Assembly (NCBI GenBank): GCA_943323725.2
Contig: CALPIW020000087.1
Span: forward strand, 1 to 6,672
Direction: 5' to 3'
Source of the DNA: Polynucleobacter meluiroseus
Lineage (GTDB): Bacteria; Verrucomicrobiota; Verrucomicrobiia; Opitutales; UBA953
DNA: 6,672 nucleotides
The notes beneath the pieces are model-generated. The model saw only the letters and a list, made by a program, of their open reading frames with translations. It searched no databases and was not told the DNA's origin. Every line of letters begins with the position of its first letter. Position 1 is the first letter of the stretch. Both the position numbers and the translations under genes were made by a program. Of this stretch, positions 1 through 5,550 are shown piece by piece.

Positions 1-5
1 AGGGA

Positions 6-46
6 TGAGCGCCCCGCTCAACCGACACGGCCGCCGCAGGGCGGCC
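6..46. repeat. Two small perfect hairpins downstream of ftsK
   Basis: Two short perfect inverted repeats lie side by side. The first pairs 6-11 (tgagcg) with 15-20 (cgctca) across a 3-base loop. The second pairs 29-35 (ggccgcc) with 40-46 (ggcggcc) across a 4-base loop. They lie beyond the ftsK stop in its direction of transcription and could stop or stabilise that transcript's 3' end. Neither is followed by a T-run on either strand, so they are not classical intrinsic terminators. GC-rich DNA forms such stems by chance fairly often. They could also belong to the palindromic element immediately to the right. Confidence 0.4.
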
Positions 47-48
47 GA

Positions 49-112
49 AGGTAGGGGCGTGGCTACGCCGCGCCCTCCCGTCCGAAGGTCACGATAAATC
101 GTGCCCCTACCT
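49..112. repeat. Nested palindromic element (REP/MITE-like)
   Basis: A 10-bp perfect inverted repeat bounds this segment: 49-58 (aggtaggggc) and 103-112 (gcccctacct). Two further stems lie inside or partly overlap the arms: 56-60/65-69 (ggcgt/acgcc, 4-base loop) and 90-95/98-103 (cacgat/atcgtg, 2-base loop). The octamer ccgaaggt also occurs twice in direct orientation, at 45-52 and 82-89. Nested palindromes with an outer GTAGGGGC-type end, placed just after a gene, resemble short dispersed non-coding repeats of REP or MITE type. No transposase is present. It lies 32 bases past the ftsK stop and might also act as a transcript end. Membership of a repeat family is inferred, because only one copy is in the window. 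Confidence 0.55.
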
Positions 113-144
113 AGGTCCGGCCCTCCGCCCTCCTGTCCTCGACT

Positions 145-2757
145 CTAGTCGACCAGGATCTCGCGGGGGCTCGAGCCGTTCTCGGGACCGACATAGCCCT
201 TGTCGTGGAGGATGTCCATGATGCGGGCGGCGCGGTTGTAGCCGAGCTTGAGGCGACGCTGCAGCATCGAGACCGAGGCGCGGCGCGTCTCCTTGATGAT
301 CGCCCAGCTCTGGGCCACCAGCGGATCTTCGCCCTCCTCGCCGTCTTCGCCTTCCTCGCCGCCTTCGGCGCCATCCTTGATGGCCTTGATGACGTCCTGG
401 GCGAACTCGGGCTTGCCGTTTTTCTCGGCGAGGAACTCGACGATGGCGGCGACTTCCTGCTCGCCGACGAACGCGCCCTGCACGCGGTTGAGCGTGGCGC
501 TGCCGGGCGGCACGAAGAGCATGTCGCCGCGGCCGACGAGCGTCTCGGCGCCGCCTCGGTCGAGGATGGTGCGGGAGTCGATCTGGGAGGAGACCTTGAA
601 GCCGATGCGCGTGGGCAGGTTGGCTTTGATGAGGCCGGTGATGACGTCCGTCGACGGACGCTGGGTGGCGAGCACGAGATGGATGCCGGCGGCGCGGGCG
701 AGCTGGGCGATGCGCGCGACGGAGGTCTCGATGTCCTGGGCGGCGACCATCATGAGGTCGGCCATCTCGTCGATGATGCAGACGATGTACGGCAGCTTCT
801 CGGTCTGGACGCGGACGCCGTCGTCGATGACCTCCTCGGCGGCGGCCGCGGCGGCGGCCTGCTCCTCGGGGCTCAGCGCGAGCTCTTCCTGCTTGGGCGC
901 GCCGGCTTCCTTGGCGATCTTGGCGTTGAAACCGGTGATGTTCTTCACGCCGCACTTGGCGAAGATCTTATAACGCTGCGACATCTCCGCGATGAGCCAC
1001 TTGAGGGCGGCGGGCACGCGCTTGGGGTCGGTCTCGACCGGGATGAGCAGGTGCGGCAGGTTGTTGTAGATCTGCAGCTCGACGACCTTCGGGTCGACCA
1101 TGATGAAGCGCAGGTCCTGCGGCGTGCAGCGGTAGAGGAGCGAGACGATGATCGCGTTGATGCAGACCGACTTGCCCTGGCCGGTCGCGCCGGCGATGAG
1201 CGCGTGCGGCATCTTGGCGAGGTCCTGGATGACGGGCTTGTTCGTGACGCTGTCCACGCCGAGCACGACGGGCAGCTCCATCGCGGCCTCGGCCCACGCC
1301 TTGGATTCGATGATCTCGCGGAGGAGGACGTCCTTGCGGCTCTTGTTCGGGATCTCGATGCCGACGGTGCCCTTGCCCGGCACGGGGGCCAGGATGCGCA
1401 CGGCCTCGGCTTCGAGGTTCATCGCGATGTTGTTCGAGAGATTGGAGATCTTCTCCACGCGCACCCCGGGGGCGGGCTTGATCTCATAACGGGTGATGGA
1501 CGGGCCCTGCTGGATGCCGACGTCGACGCCGTTGGCGGGGTCGACCGGCACGCAGTCGACCTTGAACTGCTTGAGGGTCTCGATGAGGTCGGCGGCGCGT
1601 TTGCGGAAATCTTCGGGGGCGACCTTGGAGCCGTCGGCCGGCTCATTGAGCATCTTGATCTCGGGGAAGACGTAGTCGCCGCGCTTCTTGATGACCTGGC
1701 TGGCGCGGGCCTTCTCGATCTTGTCGGGCTGGACGACGAGCACCTTGCCGGCGTTGGGGCCGAGCGGCTCGGGCGCCTTACGCGGCGGCTTGGCCTCGGG
1801 GATTTCTTCTTCGTCCTCGTCTTCTTCCGTCTCGTCCTTCTTCGCCTTGGCCTTCTCGGGCTGGGGCGTCTCGGCGGGCGAGATGCTCACGTTATCCGGT
1901 TGGACGAGGTCGGGGCCGACGTCTTCGTCCTCGGCGGGGCCTTCGTGCGGCGTGTCGACTTCGACCGGGACGGACTTCGAGACGGGCTTGGCGGTCTCCT
2001 TCGGCTGCGGGACGGACATCACGGCGCCGACGACTTCCTGCTGCTTGCGGCGGAGCTCGGCGGCGGCCTGGTCGCGACGGCGCTGTTCTTCGGCGGCCTT
2101 GAGGGCGGCGGCCTTGCGTTCGGCGTTCCACGCGCCGAAGGCGTCGCGCATCTCGGCGATCCAGGAGGACAGCGTGGCCTTGGGGTCGTCGGCGAGCGCG
2201 CCGAGGAGGCAGAAGCCGTAAGGGAAGACGAGGATCCAGGTGCCGTAGTCGCCGAGGATCGGCCGGAAGACCGCGCCGTCGAGCGTCTCGCCGAGCACGC
2301 CGCCGGGTCCGCGCGGATCGAAGGCGATGGCGACGTCACGCGCGGTGCCGAGCCAGAGCGTCAGGATGGGCGCGAAGAGGATGACGCAGAGCGCCATCAG
2401 CGTGACCTTGACCGGCCACAGGGTGTGCGCGCGTTGGTTGAGCGCGAACCACGCCGTGGCGAAAAGGAAGAACGGGATGAGGAAGGCGGCGTAGCCGAAC
2501 AGGGCGAAGACGACCACCGCGAGCGTGGCGCCGAAGGCGCCGCACGGGTTGTCGGTCAGGGTCGCGTCGGAGGCGGCCGGTAGGCCGAAGGTCTGCTCGA
2601 GCCACTGCGGGAGGAGGTTCTGGTCGGCGGCGCCCTTGAAGAGCATCGCCACGAGCAGGTAGGCGGCGCCGAGCGCGAGCACGGCGGCGAGGATCGGTCG
2701 GCTCTCGCTGGCCGGTCGGGCGAGCGTGGCGGAACGTTTGCGGGCGGGAGCGGGCAT
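145..2757 (-). CDS. ftsK: DNA translocase FtsK/SpoIIIE family
   Basis: An 870-residue, septum-anchored, ATP-driven DNA pump that clears and aligns chromosome termini during division. The N-terminus has four hydrophobic segments (about residues 21-40, 76-106, 116-137 and 171-189). Next come a charged helical stretch (about 200-245) and an acidic, Pro/Lys-rich linker (about 250-345), short like that of SpoIIIE and unlike the long E. coli FtsK linker. The motor follows, with Walker A GATGQGKS at 523-530, Walker B IVCIIDEMADL at 658-668 (D663, E664) and ATQRPSTDVITG at 697-708. A winged-helix gamma domain ends the protein (about 812-866, with the typical GYNRAARIMD at 839-848); in relatives it reads KOPS sites and activates XerCD. 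An acidic Glu/Gly spacer (796-811) joins motor and gamma. ATG at 2757 was chosen because it begins just before the first membrane segment and 2 bases after the HAD stop; upstream reading is only overlap with that gene. No Shine-Dalgarno sequence is visible, so translational coupling is likely. The family call is very secure. Confidence 0.97.
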   Translation of the reverse strand: MPAPARKRSATLARPASESRPILAAVLALGAAYLLVAMLFKGAADQNLLPQWLEQTFGLPAASDATLTDNPCGAFGATLAVVVFALFGYAAFLIPFFLFATAWFALNQRAHTLWPVKVTLMALCVILFAPILTLWLGTARDVAIAFDPRGPGGVLGETLDGAVFRPILGDYGTWILVFPYGFCLLGALADDPKATLSSWIAEMRDAFGAWNAERKAAALKAAEEQRRRDQAAAELRRKQQEVVGAVMSVPQPKETAKPVSKSVPVEVDTPHEGPAEDEDVGPDLVQPDNVSISPAETPQPEKAKAKKDETEEDEDEEEIPEAKPPRKAPEPLGPNAGKVLVVQPDKIEKARASQVIKKRGDYVFPEIKMLNEPADGSKVAPEDFRKRAADLIETLKQFKVDCVPVDPANGVDVGIQQGPSITRYEIKPAPGVRVEKISNLSNNIAMNLEAEAVRILAPVPGKGTVGIEIPNKSRKDVLLREIIESKAWAEAAMELPVVLGVDSVTNKPVIQDLAKMPHALIAGATGQGKSVCINAIIVSLLYRCTPQDLRFIMVDPKVVELQIYNNLPHLLIPVETDPKRVPAALKWLIAEMSQRYKIFAKCGVKNITGFNAKIAKEAGAPKQEELALSPEEQAAAAAAAEEVIDDGVRVQTEKLPYIVCIIDEMADLMMVAAQDIETSVARIAQLARAAGIHLVLATQRPSTDVITGLIKANLPTRIGFKVSSQIDSRTILDRGGAETLVGRGDMLFVPPGSATLNRVQGAFVGEQEVAAIVEFLAEKNGKPEFAQDVIKAIKDGAEGGEEGEDGEEGEDPLVAQSWAIIKETRRASVSMLQRRLKLGYNRAARIMDILHDKGYVGPENGSSPREILVD

Positions 2758-2759
2758 GA

Positions 2760-3788
2760 TTATTCGCCGAAGAGGGTGCCCTGCGAAGCGGCGTCCGCGG
2801 CGCCGGGCGGCAGCGGATCGGCGTGGATGTGGCGGGGCGGACGGGTGACGCGCGCGGCGAGGGCGCGGGCGCGTTCCTGGGCGAGGCGCTCGACCATGCC
2901 GGCGAGGGCGTGGCGGATCCACTTCGGGGTGAAGGACGCGGCGGAATAGTCGCACGGCCCGTAGCCATGCACGCGACCGGCCTGCAGGAGGGCGTCGTTC
3001 TGCGCGAACTCGGCTTCGCTCTCGGGCACGTAGACGGCGAAGGCCTTGCCGCCGTTCTTCCGCAGGAGCGAGAAGACGGGGACGTCGCTGGGGCCGTCGG
3101 CGACGTAGATCATGTTCTCGAAGGGCACGCGGCGGTCTTCGGGGCGGACGACGGCGTTGACGTCGATTTCGGCGTTCTTGTTCGAGCCCTTGTTGATCTC
3201 GAAGAGGAAGCGGGTCTTGATGGTGTTGTCGACCATCGCGGCGACCTGGGTGATCTCGGTCGGCAGGTCCAGCGAGAGCTCGTCCTGCTTGGTGAAGTGC
3301 GGGGGCAGCGGGTGCTCGAGGAACTCGCAGCCGTAGATGCCGTCGCAATGCTCGGCGAGCGAGGTGCCGCGGATCATCTCGGCGAGGCCGGTGCTGATGA
3401 CGTAATGCTCGAGGACGACCTCGACGTTGTGCTTCCGGCCGAGCTCCCGGACGTGCTCCTTGAGGGCGGGGAAGAACTGCGGCAGGCCCGGGCAGAGTTC
3501 GATCTCGGCGCCGAGCTCGCGCAGGCGGCGGTTGGTCAGGCCCTTCATGAGGCCGGACTTCACATAGCTGAGCAGGTGGTTGAGGTAGACGGAGTCCTTG
3601 GGCGTGCGGATGCCCTTGCGCGCGTACAGGGCCGGCAGCTGGTTGGTCTCCTTCCAGAACTGCTCCTCATCGACGCCGAAAGCCTTGAAAAGCGGGGTCT
3701 GCATGTACCCGGGACAGAGGGTCTTGTCGAAGTCCCACACGCAGGTGACGACGTGGGTGCCGCGGAGCGCGGGTTCCTTGGGCTGCAT
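2760..3788 (-). CDS. HAD-superfamily phosphatase-like hydrolase
   Basis: A 342-residue soluble protein with haloacid dehalogenase superfamily signatures. Motif I is WDFDKT at 18-23, giving nucleophile D19 and acid/base D21. Motif II is YVISTG at 129-134 with S132. A motif III lysine could be K200 or K204. Motif IV is YVADGPSD at 228-235, with Mg2+-binding D231 and D235. The stretch between motifs I and II (about 30-120) is mostly helical in character and suggests a C1-type cap, as in phosphoserine phosphatase-like HADs. The substrate cannot be deduced. After about residue 312 comes a Pro/Ala-rich, probably disordered tail ending QGTLFGE. ATG at 3788 puts motif I at the usual distance from the N-terminus; an in-frame ATG at 3845 would add 19 residues but sits against the candidate promoter. 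The stop lies 2 bases before ftsK, so the two are probably one operon. It is not recognisable as a named enzyme. Confidence 0.9.
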   Translation of the reverse strand: MQPKEPALRGTHVVTCVWDFDKTLCPGYMQTPLFKAFGVDEEQFWKETNQLPALYARKGIRTPKDSVYLNHLLSYVKSGLMKGLTNRRLRELGAEIELCPGLPQFFPALKEHVRELGRKHNVEVVLEHYVISTGLAEMIRGTSLAEHCDGIYGCEFLEHPLPPHFTKQDELSLDLPTEITQVAAMVDNTIKTRFLFEINKGSNKNAEIDVNAVVRPEDRRVPFENMIYVADGPSDVPVFSLLRKNGGKAFAVYVPESEAEFAQNDALLQAGRVHGYGPCDYSAASFTPKWIRHALAGMVERLAQERARALAARVTRPPRHIHADPLPPGAADAASQGTLFGE

Positions 3789-3896
3789 ATCGGTCGGAAA
3801 AGGGATGAAGGTCGGGCTTGCGGAGGGGAGCCTGCCGCACTCCATTGAATAACGAACGGACGTCTTCTGTCCAAGCCCGATTAACCCTCTTCTCTG
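3789..3896. promoter_or_regulatory. Divergent intergenic region, HAD-ftsK / prfA
   Basis: These 108 non-coding bases must carry promoters for both the leftward HAD-ftsK pair and the rightward prfA. A 9-bp perfect inverted repeat sits in it: tcgggcttg at 3812-3820 and caagcccga at 3872-3880. The arms are 51 bases apart and flank the candidate leftward promoter. For prfA, only weak rightward elements are visible (TTGAAT at 3845-3850, with no good -10 at the right distance). The last bases before prfA are pyrimidine-rich (ccctcttctct) and contain no Shine-Dalgarno sequence. Confidence 0.5.
3846..3873 (-). promoter_or_regulatory. Candidate sigma-70-type promoter for HAD-ftsK
   Basis: Read on the minus strand, TGGACA (complement of 3868-3873, five of six matches to TTGACA) is followed after 16 bases by TATTCA (complement of 3846-3851, three of six matches to TATAAT). 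A start near 3839 would give a leader of about 50 bases before the HAD ATG at 3788. The -10 is poor and the region is short, so this is only a candidate. The -35 overlaps the right arm of the 9-bp inverted repeat by two bases, as expected if a regulator bound there. Confidence 0.3.
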
Positions 3897-4982
3897 ATGT
3901 CCGCCGACCCCCTCCGCCCCGACCTGACCGGCTTCCGCCGCCGCCTGGCCGAGCTCGAGGGGCTGCTCGCCGACCCGGCGACGTTCGCCGACAACCGCCG
4001 AGCGGCCGCCCTCGGCGCCGAACTCCGCTTCACGTCCAAGGCGGTCAAGGCCGACGACGTGCTGGCGGGCCTGGAAAAGGAGCTGGCGGACGCCCGGACG
4101 ATGGGCGCCGAGTCCGATCCGGAGCTCCGCGCGATGGCCGCCGAAGAGGTCGCCCGCCTCGCCCCGGCCGTCGAGACGGCCCGCGAACAGCTCATCCGGT
4201 CCATCATCCCGCCCGATCCGGACGATTCTCGTAATGCTCTTGTAGAAATCCGGGCCGGGACCGGGGGCGAGGAAGCCTCCCTCTTCGCCGCCGAGCTCCT
4301 CCGGGCCTACACCCGCTTCGCCGAGAAGCGGGGCTGGAAGCACGAACTGATGTCCCTCTCGCCGTCCGACCTGGGCGGAGTCCGCGACGCGGTCCTGCTC
4401 GTCGAGGGCGAAGGCGCCATGGCCCACCTCCGCCACGAGGCCGGCGTGCACCGCGTCCAGCGCGTGCCCGCCACCGAAGCCTCGGGCCGCGTGCACACGT
4501 CGGCCGCCACGGTCGCGGTCCTCCCCGAAGCCGAAGAGGCCGAGGTGGTGCTGAAGCCGGAGGACCTCGACATGTCCGTGGCCCGCGCGAGCGGCGCCGG
4601 CGGCCAGCACGTCAACAAGACGGAGTCCGCGGTGCAGATCATCCACAAGCCGACGGGGCTGATGGTCTACTGCGCCGACGAACGCTCCCAGCTGCGTAAC
4701 CGCGTGAAGGCCCTGCGCGTCCTCCGCTCCCGCCTGCTCGACCTGACCCGCGCCAAGGAACGCGAGGCGCGCGCCCAGGACCGCAAGACGCAGGTGGGCT
4801 CCGGCGACCGCTCCGAGCGCATCCGCACCTACAACTTCCCGCAGAACCGCATCACGGACCACCGCATCGACCTCACGGTCCACGGCATCGAGCAGGTGCT
4901 CGAGGGCGACCTCGACGCGCTGATCGATGCGCTGTTCGACGCCGACCTGCGCCAGCGGGCCGAAGCGATCACTCGGCGCTGA
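3897..4982 (+). CDS. prfA: Peptide chain release factor 1 (RF1)
   Basis: A 361-residue class I release factor that reads UAA and UAG in the ribosomal A site and triggers peptidyl-tRNA hydrolysis. The length is nearly the same as in E. coli (360). An N-terminal helical domain (about 1-105) leads to the conserved RAGTGGEEASLFA at 119-131. The stop-codon-reading tripeptide P191-A-T193, in QRVPATEASGRVHTS, marks RF1; RF2 would have SPF. The catalytic GGQ is at 235-237 in SGAGGQHVN, with Q237 the expected methylation target of PrmC. The conserved C-terminal stretch GSGDRSERIRTYNFPQNRITDHR spans 301-323. ATG at 3897 is the first in-frame ATG and matches the family N-terminus. No Shine-Dalgarno sequence precedes it, only a pyrimidine-rich leader. 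No prmC follows: the gene runs 14 bp into a convergent gene. Identification is essentially certain. Confidence 0.98.
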   Translation: MSADPLRPDLTGFRRRLAELEGLLADPATFADNRRAAALGAELRFTSKAVKADDVLAGLEKELADARTMGAESDPELRAMAAEEVARLAPAVETAREQLIRSIIPPDPDDSRNALVEIRAGTGGEEASLFAAELLRAYTRFAEKRGWKHELMSLSPSDLGGVRDAVLLVEGEGAMAHLRHEAGVHRVQRVPATEASGRVHTSAATVAVLPEAEEAEVVLKPEDLDMSVARASGAGGQHVNKTESAVQIIHKPTGLMVYCADERSQLRNRVKALRVLRSRLLDLTRAKEREARAQDRKTQVGSGDRSERIRTYNFPQNRITDHRIDLTVHGIEQVLEGDLDALIDALFDADLRQRAEAITRR

Positions 4983-5454
4983 GGCGGAGCCGCGCGTAAT
5001 CCGGCCCGACGACGAAGTCGCCGGCCGCCGGATCGCCGTCGTCGATCCACGTGTCCACGAGCCGCAGGCAACGTTCGTACGCCTGACCCGGTTCGGCGGG
5101 CGTGAAGATGATCGCGGGGGCGCCGGCGGCCTTGGCGCCGGCGAACCGCCAGGTCCCCGCGAGGGGGCATTCGGTGATGAGCACGCGGAGGCGCCGCGCC
5201 CACTCGGGCCCGAGGGCGGCCGTGAGCTCGGCGTCCGCCGGCCAAGCCTCCCGTTCGAAGCGTTCCGTCAGCAGGCCCGTCCGGGCTTCGGCGAAGACCT
5301 TGAGCACGGCGTTGGCCGGGAGCTGCTGCGGGATGATGTAGAGGGAGGCGCCAAGCAGGCCGAGGCCGAGGCCGATCACGCCGACCTTGAGACCGGCCCG
5401 CAGGCGCGTCTCCGTGGGCGGATGAAGGGGCTTGGCGGCGAGGCTCACGGACAT
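4969..5454 (-). CDS. Membrane-anchored pseudopilin-like protein, function unknown
   Basis: A 161-residue protein. A basic N-terminus (about 1-20) is followed by one hydrophobic segment (about 21-42, GLKVGVIGLG to LYIIPQ), then a soluble domain expected outside the cytoplasm. That domain contains CPLAGTWRF (96-104), a hydrophobic strand APAIIFTPA (112-120) and a tail with DTWIDDGDPAAGDFVVG (134-150). The single N-terminal helix, a Pro-Leu-x-G-x-W turn and a C-terminal IDDG-then-G strand resemble type II secretion/type IV pilin-like proteins of Verrucomicrobiota as I remember them. The classical prepilin cleavage motif (G then FTLxE) is absent, so processing by prepilin peptidase is doubtful. 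Two cysteines (C96, C129) could pair. ATG at 5454 gives the positive-inside signal-anchor layout; the GTG at codon 3 is an alternative. There is no Shine-Dalgarno sequence, and the start lies inside a hairpin. The gene converges with prfA, overlapping it by 14 bp. Coding status is likely; the family assignment is inference. Confidence 0.75.
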   Translation of the reverse strand: MSVSLAAKPLHPPTETRLRAGLKVGVIGLGLGLLGASLYIIPQQLPANAVLKVFAEARTGLLTERFEREAWPADAELTAALGPEWARRLRVLITECPLAGTWRFAGAKAAGAPAIIFTPAEPGQAYERCLRLVDTWIDDGDPAAGDFVVGPDYARLRLSAE

Positions 5455-5471
5455 CGACGACGACGATGTCC
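5449..5471 (-). promoter_or_regulatory. Hairpin overlapping the start codon of the pseudopilin-like gene
   Basis: An 8-bp perfect inverted repeat pairs 5449-5456 (ggacatcg) with 5464-5471 (cgatgtcc) around a 7-base spacer (acgacga). On the minus-strand transcript, the start ATG (5454-5452) lies wholly inside the 3' arm, so folding would hide it. It may equally be an operator-like dyad in the divergent region before tcdA, or chance within a TCG-repeat stretch. Confidence 0.4.
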
Positions 5472-5550
5472 CGCCGCCGCCGGCCAGCAAGCCCGGACCC
5501 GGCGACGCTTCCGCCTTGGAGTGCGGCCGCTTCCCCGCTTCATTGGGCGC
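5455..5550. promoter_or_regulatory. Divergent intergenic region, pseudopilin-like gene / tcdA
   Basis: These 96 bases separate two divergent starts and must contain at least one promoter for each, unless transcripts read in from outside. Apart from the right arm of the start-codon hairpin (5464-5471), I see no convincing -35/-10 pair and no Shine-Dalgarno sequence near the tcdA ATG. A ggag at 5518-5521 lies about 30 bases upstream, too far to serve. Confidence 0.35.

Noticed and set aside
205..2583. Very long open frame (792 codons) on the plus strand opposite ftsK
   Set aside because: It is antisense to a clear full-length FtsK, and its translation is a low-complexity mix rich in Asp, Gly, Leu and Val with no domain. 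Few stop codons in GC-rich DNA explain it.
2758..3348. N-terminal extension of the ftsK frame into the HAD gene
   Set aside because: The extra residues are Arg/Pro-rich overlap with the HAD coding region. FtsK homology and membrane topology begin at the ATG at 2757.
3858..3872. ggac/gtcc dyad in the HAD/prfA intergenic region as an SOS-type operator
   Set aside because: There are only four paired bases on each side and no match to a LexA box that I can name. It is more simply explained by the overlapping promoter candidate.
3789..4883. N-terminal extension of the HAD frame across the intergenic region and antisense to prfA
   Set aside because: It is low-complexity and opposite prfA. Motif I lies only 19 residues after the ATG at 3788, as expected for a complete HAD protein.
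4927..5550. Upstream extension of the tcdA frame, suggesting a fusion protein
   Set aside because: The extension is antisense to the 161-residue gene and overlaps prfA in another frame. Family similarity starts at the ATG at 5551.
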